From contig CAZIGH010000030.1 of assembly GCA_964538625.1 (NCBI GenBank), forward strand, positions 1-64,000: a stretch of DNA of 64,000 bases. The letters are read 5' to 3'. Source of the stretch: JAEUHM01 sp964538625. Its GTDB lineage: Bacteria > Verrucomicrobiota > Verrucomicrobiia > Verrucomicrobiales > Verrucomicrobiaceae. The notes beneath the pieces were generated by a model, which was not told where the DNA came from, did not search any database, and saw only the letters and a program-made list of their open reading frames with translations. Made by a program: the position numbers and the translations under genes. Positions 24,817-33,741 of the stretch are shown piece by piece. Each line of letters opens with the position of its first letter. Position 1 is the first letter of the stretch.

Positions 24817-26091
24817 ATGAGAATCGAATCCTCTTCCACTCCACGCGACTACGATGCGCTCGTCATCGGTGGTGGTCCGGCTGGAACGTCTGCGGCCGCC
24901 ATCCTCGCCGAGCATGGTCACAAGGTGCTGGTGATCGAGCGCGACAAGTTTCCTCGCTACAAGGTGGGCGAGTCCTTGATCCCCTTCACCTATCCGGCCC
25001 TTGAGCGCTTGGGGATGATTCCGAAAATGCGCGCTTCTTGTTTCGTGAAGAAATACAGTGTTTCCTTTGTTCAGCCAGATGGCAAACGCTCCCAGCCCTT
25101 TTACTTCCACACCCGTTATGACAAGGACACGATCGCCCAGACGTGGCAGGTGACTCGTGCGGAGTTTGATCAGATGATGATGGACAATGCGCGCGAGAAG
25201 GGCGCTGAAGTGATGGAAGAGACCTCCGTCACACGTTTGCTTAAGGATGGCGACACCGTGATCGGCGTGGAGGTGAAACAGAAGGACGGCAGTCTGAGAG
25301 AGCTGCGCGCACCCATCACGCTCGACTGCTCCGGCAAGGAGGCCTTTTCCTCTACGCGTGCGGGTTGGAGGATGCGTGACCCCTATCTGAACAAGGTGGC
25401 GGTCTGGACATACTACGAAGGGTCCAAGCGTGAACCAGGCATGGATGAAGGTGCCACGACCATCGCATTCGTTCCAGACAAAGGCTGGTTCTGGCACATC
25501 CCGCAGCAGAATGATCGCGTCAGTGTGGGCGTGGTGGCAGAGGGCAAGTATCTTACCCGGGATGGCGTGAGGGACTTGAAAGCCATCTTTGAGCGAGAGG
25601 TGGAGCAGAATCAGTGGATCAAGTCGCATCTCGGCGAGGGGCGACAGGTGGGCGAGTATTTCATCACCAGCGAGTATTCGCATCACTCCCGGCATTGCGC
25701 ATCACCTGGCCTGCTGCTGGTGGGAGATGCGTTTGCCTTCCTGGATCCCGTGTTCAGCAGCGGTGTCATGTTGGCATTGAAGTCCGGCGTCATGGCTGGT
25801 GAAGAGGTCCACAAGGGCTTGATGGAGAACGATCTCTCACCTCAGCGTTTCGCAGGCTATGGTGCAGCCATGCGGCAGGGCATTGAGAACATGCGCAAGC
25901 TGGTCTATGCTTTCTACAACCCGAGTTTCTCGTTCAAGGACGTGGTGATGAAGCACCCTGAGGCAGGGGATGAGATTACCGACTGCCTCTCGGGCGACGT
26001 GAATAAGGACTTCAGCGCGCTTTGGGAGAAGATCCGTCCCTTTGCTGACCTCCCTGACGAACTGCCGTATGGTGCTCCCCTGGCGGCGTAG
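24817..26091 (+). CDS. FAD-dependent halogenase-like / geranylgeranyl-reductase-family oxidoreductase
   Basis: A 424-residue flavoprotein with ALVIGGGPAGTSAAAIL (FAD-binding GxGxxG), FPRYKVGESLIP, GWFWHIPQQ and VGDAFAFLDPVFSSGV. The WxWxIP element is the diagnostic motif of flavin-dependent halogenases, which make hypochlorous or hypobromous acid from reduced FAD, O2 and halide and guide it through a lysine; a Lys pair (78-79) lies in the expected region, but I cannot fix the alignment. Related non-halogenating reductases share the rest. The gene is divergent from a LysR regulator and followed by a zinc-ribbon gene. Neither a flavin reductase nor other secondary-metabolite genes are adjacent. 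Confidence 0.75.
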   Translation: MRIESSSTPRDYDALVIGGGPAGTSAAAILAEHGHKVLVIERDKFPRYKVGESLIPFTYPALERLGMIPKMRASCFVKKYSVSFVQPDGKRSQPFYFHTRYDKDTIAQTWQVTRAEFDQMMMDNAREKGAEVMEETSVTRLLKDGDTVIGVEVKQKDGSLRELRAPITLDCSGKEAFSSTRAGWRMRDPYLNKVAVWTYYEGSKREPGMDEGATTIAFVPDKGWFWHIPQQNDRVSVGVVAEGKYLTRDGVRDLKAIFEREVEQNQWIKSHLGEGRQVGEYFITSEYSHHSRHCASPGLLLVGDAFAFLDPVFSSGVMLALKSGVMAGEEVHKGLMENDLSPQRFAGYGAAMRQGIENMRKLVYAFYNPSFSFKDVVMKHPEAGDEITDCLSGDVNKDFSALWEKIRPFADLPDELPYGAPLAA

Positions 26092-26135
26092 TGCGGAGAA
26101 CTTGCTTTTCTCCTGCCAAGACGGGAGATTGCGGG

Positions 26136-26417
26136 ATGTTTCGTCCGCCTGGTCAGTGTCCGGTCTGTCATGAGTTTGTGCCACGCAACGCGGTAGCCTG
26201 CCCGGACTGCGGGGCGTGTGCCAAGTCGGGTTGGAATGACGAAGAAAGCCACTACGACGGCGTGGATTTGCCGGACGATGCGGATGCGTTCGACTATGAC
26301 GAGTTCACCAGGCGAGAGTTCGGAGGAGGGGGGGAGCGGGTCCCCGACAAGCCATGGTGGTGGTGGATCGCCGTTGTGCTTCTGCTGCTGGCTTTGCTCG
26401 CTATGCTTGCCGGTTGA
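26136..26417 (+). CDS. Small zinc-ribbon membrane protein
   Basis: A 93-residue protein with a CxxC pair (CPVC) and a second pair (CPDCGAC) near the N-terminus, forming a zinc ribbon, an acidic middle (DLPDDADAFDYDEF) and a C-terminal membrane helix after KPWWWWI. It would be tail-anchored with the ribbon in the cytoplasm. The ATG used follows GGGAG at nine bases; a GTG overlapping the previous stop is possible but lacks support. Its stop abuts that of aspS tail to tail. The role is unknown. Confidence 0.75.
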   Translation: MFRPPGQCPVCHEFVPRNAVACPDCGACAKSGWNDEESHYDGVDLPDDADAFDYDEFTRREFGGGGERVPDKPWWWWIAVVLLLLALLAMLAG

Positions 26418-28238
26418 TCAGGTGGCCGTAGCGCCGTCTTCTTTCTTCTTCTCCTTGAAGGTGCTCTGAATATAGAGCTCGCGGAGTTGCTTGAAGTCCA
26501 CTTTTGTGGGGCTGTCGGTCATGAGGTCGGCGGCTTTGTTGTTCTTTGGGAAAGCGATGACTTCGCGAATGCTCTCCTCACCGCTGATGAGCATGGCGAT
26601 GCGGTCCAGACCAAGGGCAAGTCCGCCGTGTGGTGGAGCGCCGAACTTGAAGGCCTCCAGGATGTGGCTGAACTTGAGTTGTTGCTCTTCCGGGGTGACT
26701 CCAAGGACGCTGAACATTTTCGCCTGGAGGTCGCTCTCATGGATACGGATAGAGCCGCCGCCCAGTTCGTAGCCATTGAGCACGACGTCGTAGGCTTCGG
26801 CGCGGACTTTGGCATATTCGCCGGCGTCCAGCAGGGGAACGTCATCCGCGTTGGGTCGGGTGAAAGGGTGGTGCACGGCCACCCAGCTTTGATCCTCTGG
26901 ACTGTAGGCAAGCAGCGGGAAGTCAACGACCCAGAGGAAGTTCAGGGCCTCGCTGCCCTTGGTGAGCTCCATCATGCTGGCCACCTCCAAACGGGTGCGA
27001 CCCAGCACGGTGCTAACCATTTCCCACGGGCCTGCGACGAAGAAAACGAGGTCGCCTTCGGCCATGTCCAGCTTTTTGGAGACGGCTTCCTTTTCCGCCT
27101 CAGAGAACACTTTCCACAGGGGAGACTTGTATTCACCGTTCTCCAGTTTGATGAAGGCAAGCTGTTTCACCTCCTTCGGCAGTCCGGCTTCGTGAGCCAG
27201 TTCATTGAGACGGTTCATCTGACCGGTAGTGATGCCAGCGAAGCCTTTGCAGTTGATGGCGCGCACGACGTGGCCCTTTTCAAGCACGCTTTTGAAAATT
27301 TTGAACTCGGTGTTGGCGAACACCTCGCCCAGGTCGGTGATCTCCATGCCGTAGCGGGTGTCCGGCTTGTCGGAGCCGTAGCGATCCATCGCTTCCAGAT
27401 ACGTCATGCGGGGGAAGGGCAGGGGAACGTCCACGCCGCGGCCGGCCTTGAACATGGCGGCGAGCAGGCCCTCGACCATCTTGATGATGTCATCCTGTTT
27501 GACGAATGAGGCCTCAATGTCGATCTGGGTGAACTCTGGCTGCCGGTCGGCGCGCAGGTCTTCGTCGCGGAAGCAACGCGCTATCTGAAAGTAACGCTCC
27601 AGTCCGGCCACCATGAGGAGTTGCTTATACTGCTGGGGAGCTTGGGGCAGGGCGTAGAAGTGGCCGCCATGAAGACGGGCCGGCACCAAGAAGTCGCGCG
27701 CTCCCTCCGGCGTGGGGTTGGAGAGAATGGGGGTCTCCACCTCGATGAATCCTTCGCCATCCAGGTAGTTCCGCGCGGCGGTGGTGATCTTGTGCCGCGT
27801 GCGGATGTTTTGGTTCATCCGTTCCCGGCGCAGGTCCAGGTAGCGGTACTTCATGCGGAGGTCTTCGTTGGAGAGCTCGCGGTCCAGATGGAAGGGCAGC
27901 ACATCGGCCTTGTTGAGGATTTTGGCCGCAGTGACGACGAGTTCCACGGAGCCTGTGGCGAGCTTCTCGTTCTCCGTGCCGGCGAGGCGCTTTTCCACAC
28001 GGCCCACAAGCTGGAGCACGTCTTCGTTGCGCAGGGTGTGGGAGAGGGCGGCCACCTCCTTGTTCTCCTCTGGGCGGAAGACAGCCTGTGTCATCCCTTC
28101 GCGGTCACGCAGGTCGATGAAGATGACGCCGCCGTGATCCCGTGTGGAGTTGACCCAGCCTGCGAGAGTCACCGTTTGGCCGATATGCTCTGTGCGGAGT
28201 GCGTTGCAGTGATGGGTGCGATAGACGTTGGGGATCAT
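26418..28238 (-). CDS. aspS: Aspartyl-tRNA synthetase
   Basis: A 606-residue class II synthetase of the bacterial type. It has the N-terminal anticodon-binding OB fold (VTLAGWVNSTRDHGGVIFID), motif 2 (FRDEDLRADRQPEFTQIDIE), the inserted GAD domain and motif 3 (GGLALGLDRIAMLI). The C-terminus ends in a short lysine-rich tail. I set the start at the ATG before IPNVYRTHHC, which fits the family; the longer open frame is not conserved. Whether it also charges tRNA-Asn cannot be judged without knowing if the genome has asnS or gatCAB. Confidence 0.96.
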   Translation of the reverse strand: MIPNVYRTHHCNALRTEHIGQTVTLAGWVNSTRDHGGVIFIDLRDREGMTQAVFRPEENKEVAALSHTLRNEDVLQLVGRVEKRLAGTENEKLATGSVELVVTAAKILNKADVLPFHLDRELSNEDLRMKYRYLDLRRERMNQNIRTRHKITTAARNYLDGEGFIEVETPILSNPTPEGARDFLVPARLHGGHFYALPQAPQQYKQLLMVAGLERYFQIARCFRDEDLRADRQPEFTQIDIEASFVKQDDIIKMVEGLLAAMFKAGRGVDVPLPFPRMTYLEAMDRYGSDKPDTRYGMEITDLGEVFANTEFKIFKSVLEKGHVVRAINCKGFAGITTGQMNRLNELAHEAGLPKEVKQLAFIKLENGEYKSPLWKVFSEAEKEAVSKKLDMAEGDLVFFVAGPWEMVSTVLGRTRLEVASMMELTKGSEALNFLWVVDFPLLAYSPEDQSWVAVHHPFTRPNADDVPLLDAGEYAKVRAEAYDVVLNGYELGGGSIRIHESDLQAKMFSVLGVTPEEQQLKFSHILEAFKFGAPPHGGLALGLDRIAMLISGEESIREVIAFPKNNKAADLMTDSPTKVDFKQLRELYIQSTFKEKKKEDGATAT

Positions 28239-28413
28239 GATAACGGACGGTCGGATTTGGAGGGCGCGCACCATGACGTTGATTCGGTCAAAGGCAAGAG
28301 CCGCGTGGGGAATGACGAATACCGAGCAGAGGAACCCCTTTCCCGGCACCCTCCCTGCTTCAGTCTTGCCAGCGGGTGGCGTTCCCGATAGGTTTCGTCC
28401 CGCAAAATCAATT

Positions 28414-30144
28414 ATGTCTCAATCCAAGAACGAGTGGGGGTCGCGGCTGGGCGTCATCATGGCGGTGGCGGGGAGTGCTGTCGGGCTGGGGAACTTCCTT
28501 CGGTTTCCCGGGCTGGCGGCGGAGTATGGCGGAGGGGCATTCATGATCGCGTATGCCATCTCTTTCCTCATCATCGGCCTGCCCATCGGATGGGCGGAGT
28601 GGGCGATGGGACGGTATGCTGGGCAGGCAGGCTACAACTCGGCACCAGGAGCCTTCGCCTACATCGTGAGGCATCCTGTGGCCAAGTATCTGGGCATCAT
28701 CGGAGTCATCGTGCCAGTGGTGATTTACATGTATTACGTGGTGATCGAGGCTTGGTGCATCGGTTACGCCTTCAAGTTCTGGACCGGGCATGTGGCGCTG
28801 CGCACCACGGAGGAGACGAAGGGTCTCTTCGCCTCCTTCACCGGGGCAGCCGCAGATGCGTCGGCGCTCAAGTTTTCGTTGGAAGCGGCGCTTCCCTGGC
28901 TGCTGGCTGTGTTTGTGTTCAACTTCTGGCTCATTTACCGGGGGGTGTCCCGCGGCATTGAGAAACTGTGCAATCTGGCCATGCCCTCTCTGATCCTTCT
29001 CGCGGTGATCGTGCTCATACGCGTGCTCACTCTGGGGGCACCGGACCCGTCTCGGCCCCATGACAGCGTCATCAACGGACTCGGCTACCTTTGGAATCCG
29101 ACCAAAACTCTGGTAGTTAAGGCCGAGCCTGCACCTGGGGAAAAACCCCGGGAGGTCATTGGCGCGGCGGCCATCGCTGAAGCAGAAAAGGAGGTGGCGG
29201 CCAGCGGTGGGGCGCTCAAGCTGGTGAAGCGCGGGGTGGGGGAGCAGCTCGCCAACCCAGATCTCTGGCTAGCGGCGGCGAGCCAGATTTTTTTCAGTCT
29301 TTCCGTAGGATTTGGCGTCATCATTGTCTATGCCAGCTACATGAAGCGTCGGGATGACGTGGTGCTTAGCGGTCTCACCGCCAGTAGCGCCAACCAGTTT
29401 TGCGAGGTTTCACTCGGCGGACTTATCACCGTTCCGGCGGGGGTTGCCTTCCTGGGGACGACGGCGATAGCGAGCGTGGCAGGCAGCAGCGTGGGCCTGG
29501 GGTTCAACGTGCTCCCCCTGGTATTCTCCAAGATGCCGCTCGGAATGTTCTTCGGCGGCATGTTCTTTTTCATGCTGTTCCTCGCGGCAGTGACGAGCTC
29601 CATCTCCATGCTCCAGCCAGGAATCGCCTTCCTTGAGGAGGCCATGGGCGTAGGGCGCAAGGTCAGTGTCACCATCCTCGGAATGCTCACCGCCTTCGGT
29701 TGCGGTTTTGTCATGTATTTCAGCGGAGACCTCAAGGCGCTCGATACGCTGGACTTCTGGGTGGGCACCATGCTGATCTTCATCCTCGCTACCGCGCAGA
29801 TCATTATTTTCGGCTGGGTCTGGGGCGTGGATCGAGGCCTTGCAGAGGCCCATGAAGGAGCGGTGATACGAATCCCGGCGTTCTTCAGGCCCGTGTTGAA
29901 GTGGATATGCCCGGGCTTCCTGCTCGCTGTTTTCACCTACTGGCTGATGAAGAATCTCTTCGGTGCCGGAGGTGAACCCTCCGGCTACATCACCGACCTG
30001 GCGGGTGAGAAATCAAGTCTCCCGGCACAGTTAAGTGTCGCGCTCGTAGTGGCGGTCGCTGCGTTTTTTGCCCTGCTCACGGCGCGCTCCAGAGCGTATG
30101 CCAAGGCCCAGAAGGGAGAATCCAACTCTCGAACCCATTCCTGA
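28414..30144 (+). CDS. Sodium-dependent transporter, NSS (SNF/LeuT) family
   Basis: A 576-residue inner-membrane symporter driven by sodium, probably for amino acids. The unwound first helix carries the family signature AVGLGNFLRFPGLAAEYGGG, and helix 6 has SQIFFSLSVGFGVII. About 60 hydrophilic residues (225-285), containing PAPGEKPREV and an Ala/Glu-rich helix, are inserted before helix 6 and are not usual. The start is the ATG before SQSKNEWGSR, typical of bacterial members; the frame is open further upstream without conservation. It is divergent from aspS and followed nine bases later by a MetS-like small protein gene. Confidence 0.92.
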   Translation: MSQSKNEWGSRLGVIMAVAGSAVGLGNFLRFPGLAAEYGGGAFMIAYAISFLIIGLPIGWAEWAMGRYAGQAGYNSAPGAFAYIVRHPVAKYLGIIGVIVPVVIYMYYVVIEAWCIGYAFKFWTGHVALRTTEETKGLFASFTGAAADASALKFSLEAALPWLLAVFVFNFWLIYRGVSRGIEKLCNLAMPSLILLAVIVLIRVLTLGAPDPSRPHDSVINGLGYLWNPTKTLVVKAEPAPGEKPREVIGAAAIAEAEKEVAASGGALKLVKRGVGEQLANPDLWLAAASQIFFSLSVGFGVIIVYASYMKRRDDVVLSGLTASSANQFCEVSLGGLITVPAGVAFLGTTAIASVAGSSVGLGFNVLPLVFSKMPLGMFFGGMFFFMLFLAAVTSSISMLQPGIAFLEEAMGVGRKVSVTILGMLTAFGCGFVMYFSGDLKALDTLDFWVGTMLIFILATAQIIIFGWVWGVDRGLAEAHEGAVIRIPAFFRPVLKWICPGFLLAVFTYWLMKNLFGAGGEPSGYITDLAGEKSSLPAQLSVALVVAVAAFFALLTARSRAYAKAQKGESNSRTHS

Positions 30145-30152
30145 TCGACCCC

Positions 30153-30305
30153 ATGACTACTGAAGGCTGGATTGTGATGCTGCTCTCTGTGGGCACTGTG
30201 AGTTCGTTGTTTCTGTGGTGCATTCGCAAGGTGCTGACCACTCCTTCCGAGGTGGAAAAGGTTCACGGCATGGAGCTGCGGACGCCGGACATGAATGAGG
30301 AATAG
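30153..30305 (+). CDS. MetS-like small subunit of the NSS transporter
   Basis: A 50-residue protein with one N-terminal membrane helix (GWIVMLLSVGTVSSLFLWCI) and a charged tail ending ELRTPDMNEE. Size, topology and position nine bases after an NSS transporter match the MetS partner of MetP in Corynebacterium glutamicum, needed there for methionine uptake. This suggests that the transporter is MetP-like. No homology search could be run, so identity rests on context and topology. Confidence 0.7.
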   Translation: MTTEGWIVMLLSVGTVSSLFLWCIRKVLTTPSEVEKVHGMELRTPDMNEE

Positions 30306-30379
30306 ACCCCGAGCCGCGAGGCGTTCCAGGCAGCAGTGGAGGTTTATTCACAATTCTTGAAAAAACATTCAAAAACAGG

Positions 30380-30407
30380 TTGCGCCGCTTGTCAGGACTG
30401 CTAGTCT
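30380..30407 (+). promoter_or_regulatory. Candidate promoter for the ribosomal protein operon
   Basis: TTGCGC, a 16-base spacer and TAGTCT, preceded by an A/T-rich stretch that could act as an UP element. It would give a leader of about 175 bases ahead of rpsL, containing the two hairpins described next. Confidence 0.4.
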
Positions 30408-30423
30408 CCGCGCTCCACTGACC

Positions 30424-30476
30424 TGGCCACCCCTGTGTGGTCATGCAAACAAGGCCCGTCTCGGCGGGTCTTTTCT
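30424..30476 (+). terminator. Leader hairpin followed by attenuator-like terminator before rpsL
   Basis: TGGCCAC pairs with GTGGTCA around a six-base loop; eight bases further GGCCCG pairs with CGGGTC (one wobble) and is followed by TTTTCT. The second hairpin has terminator form yet lies between the candidate promoter and rpsL. It may attenuate the operon, or simply end transcription from the upstream transporter genes. Confidence 0.45.
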
Positions 30477-30589
30477 ATCGGTAGCAGCCCCGGACATAGG
30501 CAGCACATCAATCAGTGGGATGGGCAAACTGTCTTCTGGAGCAGCCACGATGGCAAAACACTTTGTGCTCCTAGATATCCTTTTCACCT

Positions 30590-30994
30590 ATGCCCACTAT
30601 TAACCAACTCGTGAGACACGGACGCCGCAGCAAGGCTGTGAAGTCCAAATCGCCTGCCTTGGACAACTGCCCGCAGCGTCGTGGCGTGTGCCTTCAGGTG
30701 ATGACGCGCACCCCCAAGAAGCCCAACTCTGCGCTCCGTAAGGTTGCCAAAGTGCGCCTCACAAACGGCTTTGAAGTCATTGCCTACATCGGTGGTGAGG
30801 GTCATAACCTCCAGGAGCACTCGATCGTTCTCGTTCGTGGTGGCCGTGTGAAGGACCTTCCCGGTGTGCGTTACCATATTGTGCGTGGCACTCTTGACTG
30901 CCTTGGTGTGGAAGCTCGTCGCCGCGGTCGCTCGAAGTATGGTGCCAAGCGTCCCAAGCCAGGTGCGCCTGCTGCCACCGGCAAGAAGAAGTAA
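30590..30994 (+). CDS. rpsL: 30S ribosomal protein S12
   Basis: A 134-residue S12, the decoding-centre protein. PTINQLVRHGR, TPKKPNSALRK (streptomycin region) and VKDLPGVRYHIVRGTLDCLG are all intact; the Asp in KDLPG is the RimO methylthiolation site in other bacteria. The basic C-terminal tail is slightly longer than in E. coli. It opens the str-S10-spc gene run and has an unusually structured leader. Confidence 0.98.
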   Translation: MPTINQLVRHGRRSKAVKSKSPALDNCPQRRGVCLQVMTRTPKKPNSALRKVAKVRLTNGFEVIAYIGGEGHNLQEHSIVLVRGGRVKDLPGVRYHIVRGTLDCLGVEARRRGRSKYGAKRPKPGAPAATGKKK

Positions 30995-31035
30995 TCTACG
31001 CGTCCCTCGTTCAATCCTACTGACTTTCATTCACC

Positions 31036-31509
31036 ATGGCCCGCAGAAAAAGAGTTTACGAAAAGCCGGAGTTGCGTGACTCCCGCTATGACAGCGAACT
31101 GGTCGCTCACATGATCAACAAGATCATGATCTCCGGCAAGAAGTCGCTCTCCGAGCGTATCGTCTATGCCGCCATTGACGCTCTCAATGAAAAGAGTGAT
31201 TCAGTAGATCCGCTGGAGCTCTTCAACCGTGCCGTTGAAAATGCCAAGCCCCGTGTAGAAGTGAAGGCTCGCCGCGTGGGTGGCGCTACCTATCCGGTGC
31301 CCATCGAAGTCACTCCTGCTCGTTCAGAGTCTCTCGCTCTGCGCTGGATCATTAACTTCGCTCGCAACCGCAAGGGAACCCCGATGCACCGCGCGCTCGC
31401 AAATGAGTTGCGGGATGCAGCTTCCAACCAGGGTAATGCCGTTCGCAAGCGCGACGAAGTTCACAAGCAGGCTCAGGCCAACCGCGCTTTCGCTCACTTC
31501 CGCTTCTAG
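31036..31509 (+). CDS. rpsG: 30S ribosomal protein S7
   Basis: A 157-residue S7, which nucleates folding of the 3' domain of 16S rRNA. It begins ARRKRVYEKPELRDSRYDSE and has VGGATYPVPIEVTP and the C-terminal helices (RKRDEVHKQAQANRAFAHFR). It lies 41 bases after rpsL in the usual order. Confidence 0.98.
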   Translation: MARRKRVYEKPELRDSRYDSELVAHMINKIMISGKKSLSERIVYAAIDALNEKSDSVDPLELFNRAVENAKPRVEVKARRVGGATYPVPIEVTPARSESLALRWIINFARNRKGTPMHRALANELRDAASNQGNAVRKRDEVHKQAQANRAFAHFRF

Positions 31510-31545
31510 TTCCTCCTTCCGAAACCTGTTCCTTTCACCTGTCCC

Positions 31546-33696
31546 ATGTCCGCCATCAACAGCCCCAATCGCGAGTATCCGCTTGAGCGGACCCGCAATA
31601 TTGGGATCTGCGCGCACATTGATGCGGGAAAGACCACGCTCACTGAGCGCATCCTCTTCTACACGGGGATGATCCATAAAATCGGTGAGGTGCATGATGG
31701 TGCCGCCACCACGGACTGGATGGAGCAGGAAAAGGAACGTGGCATCACCATCACCTCCGCAGCGGTCACTGCCCGCTGGAAACAGGTGCCCGAGGACGGG
31801 GTCTTCAAGACCTTCCAGGGGCAGGACATGCGGGTGAACATCATCGACACCCCTGGGCACGTGGACTTCACAGCGGAGGTTGAGCGTTCCCTCCGCGTCT
31901 TGGACGGGGCCATCTTTGTGCTTTGTGGTGTGGCAGGCGTGCAGCCACAATCTGAGACCGTCTATCGTCAGGCCCAGAAGTACGGCGTTCCCCGCATTGC
32001 CTTTGTCAACAAAATGGATCGCACTGGTGCCAACTTTGAAAATGTGGTGCGTGACGTGCGTGAGAAGCTGGGTGCCAATGCTTGGCCCATTCTGATTCCG
32101 ATTGGTGCCGAAGACCAGCTCAAAGGACAGATTGACGTCATCAACAAAAAAGCCATCATCTATAGCGACAGCGAAAAGCTCGGCTCCACCTACACCGTCC
32201 GGGCGCTTGAGGGTGAAGAAGTCGCCACTGCGGATGCCGCCTACAACGGCCTCGTTGAAGAGCTGTGCAACGTGGACGATGAACTCGGCACGCTCTTCCT
32301 TGAGGAGAAGCCCATCGGCATCCCCGAGGTCAAGGCGGCTCTCAGACGAGCAGTCATTGGCAACAAAATCATCCCCATGGCCGGCGGCTCGGCCTTCAAA
32401 AACAAGGGAGTTCAGTACCTGATCGATGCCGTTATTGACTATCTTCCCAGCCCGCTGGACATCCCGCCTGCAAAAGGGATCAATCCGGATAACCACGATC
32501 AGGAAGTTTTAGCAGAAGCCTCGGACGGCAACAAGTTCTGCTCCCTGGCGTTCAAGCTCTGGAGTGACAAGTTTGGTCGCCTCGTCTTCTTCCGCGTTTA
32601 TTCCGGCAGCGTCAAAAAGGGCGACACCATCTACAACCCCCGCACACGCAAAACCGAGCGCGTCGGTCGGTTGATTCAGATCCAGGCCAGCGTTCAGAAG
32701 GACATTGATGTCTGTTACTCAGGGGACATTGCGGCCATGGTGGGCGTGCGTGATGTCCGCACTGGCGATACCTTGTGCGACGAGAAGTTCAACATTCAGC
32801 TTGAGCCGCCTTCCTTCCCTGAACCGGTCATTAGCATGTCCATCGAGCCGAAGACCAAGGCCGATCAGGAAAAAATGGCCAATGCACTCCAGCGCCTGTC
32901 CGAAGAGGATCCCACCTTCTTCGTCAAGACGGACGAGGAGACCGGGCAGACCATCATCGCTGGCATGGGTGAGCTCCACCTTGAAATCCTTCGTGATCGC
33001 ATGTCTCGTGAACACAAGGTCGAGACGGATGCTGGCAAGCCGCAGATCGCTTATCGCGAAACCATTACTCAGGCTGCCACCGGAGAAGGGAAGTTGGTCA
33101 AGCAATCCGGTGGACGTGGTCAATACGGCCACGTCATTCTCTCGATTCAGCCCGGCGAGAAAGGGAAAGGTCTCGTCATCGAAAACAAAGTCGTCGGCGG
33201 CACCATTCCGAAGGAGTTCATCAACGCCTGTAAAGCCGGCGTCACCGAGGCGGTCATGAATGGCATCATCGCCGGCTACCCGGTCGTAGATGTCCAGTGT
33301 GACCTGCTGGACGGTTCCTCCCATGAGGTGGACTCCAATGAGAATGCTTTCCGAATGGCGGCCATCTTTGCCGTCAAGGACGCGCTGAAGAAGGCCAAGT
33401 GCATTCTCCTGGAGCCCATCATGGCAGTAGAGGCGTCCACTCCAGAGCAATACCAGGGGGACATCCTTGGCGATATGAACCGGCGCCGCGGAAAAATCCA
33501 GGGCATGGACACCAAGGGTAATCTTTGCGTGCTCAAAGCCGAGGTTCCGCTTTCCGAAATGTTTGGTTACTCGACCGCTATCCGCACGCTCTCCAGCGGT
33601 CGTGCCAGTTACACCATGACCCCCTCACACTTCGAGCAGGTGCCCAGCAATATCGTTGAACAAATCGTGGAACAACGCGGGGGAGGCAGCTCCTAG
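31546..33696 (+). CDS. fusA: Elongation factor G
   Basis: A 716-residue translocase GTPase. The G motifs are AHIDAGKTTLTER (P-loop), the switch II DTPGHVDFTAEVERS and NKMDRTGANF; domains II-V follow with the domain IV loop SGGRGQYGHV. Length and motifs are those of a canonical elongation-type EF-G. The next gene is rpsJ, only 45 bases on: tuf, which normally follows fusA, is absent here. Confidence 0.98.
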   Translation: MSAINSPNREYPLERTRNIGICAHIDAGKTTLTERILFYTGMIHKIGEVHDGAATTDWMEQEKERGITITSAAVTARWKQVPEDGVFKTFQGQDMRVNIIDTPGHVDFTAEVERSLRVLDGAIFVLCGVAGVQPQSETVYRQAQKYGVPRIAFVNKMDRTGANFENVVRDVREKLGANAWPILIPIGAEDQLKGQIDVINKKAIIYSDSEKLGSTYTVRALEGEEVATADAAYNGLVEELCNVDDELGTLFLEEKPIGIPEVKAALRRAVIGNKIIPMAGGSAFKNKGVQYLIDAVIDYLPSPLDIPPAKGINPDNHDQEVLAEASDGNKFCSLAFKLWSDKFGRLVFFRVYSGSVKKGDTIYNPRTRKTERVGRLIQIQASVQKDIDVCYSGDIAAMVGVRDVRTGDTLCDEKFNIQLEPPSFPEPVISMSIEPKTKADQEKMANALQRLSEEDPTFFVKTDEETGQTIIAGMGELHLEILRDRMSREHKVETDAGKPQIAYRETITQAATGEGKLVKQSGGRGQYGHVILSIQPGEKGKGLVIENKVVGGTIPKEFINACKAGVTEAVMNGIIAGYPVVDVQCDLLDGSSHEVDSNENAFRMAAIFAVKDALKKAKCILLEPIMAVEASTPEQYQGDILGDMNRRRGKIQGMDTKGNLCVLKAEVPLSEMFGYSTAIRTLSSGRASYTMTPSHFEQVPSNIVEQIVEQRGGGSS

Positions 33697-33741
33697 ACCT
33701 CCAGTCCACCTTATCTCCATCATCCAAGCAAGAAACCATTT

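Noticed and set aside
26487..27509. 340-codon frame opposite aspS
   Set aside because: aspS is certain; the opposite frame is a GC-bias shadow with no domain.
30402..30476. tRNA or small RNA gene in the rpsL leader
   Set aside because: No cloverleaf can be drawn in the space; two plain hairpins explain the pairing better.
31324..32496. 390-codon frame opposite rpsG and fusA
   Set aside because: Antisense to two highly conserved genes, with no recognisable protein.
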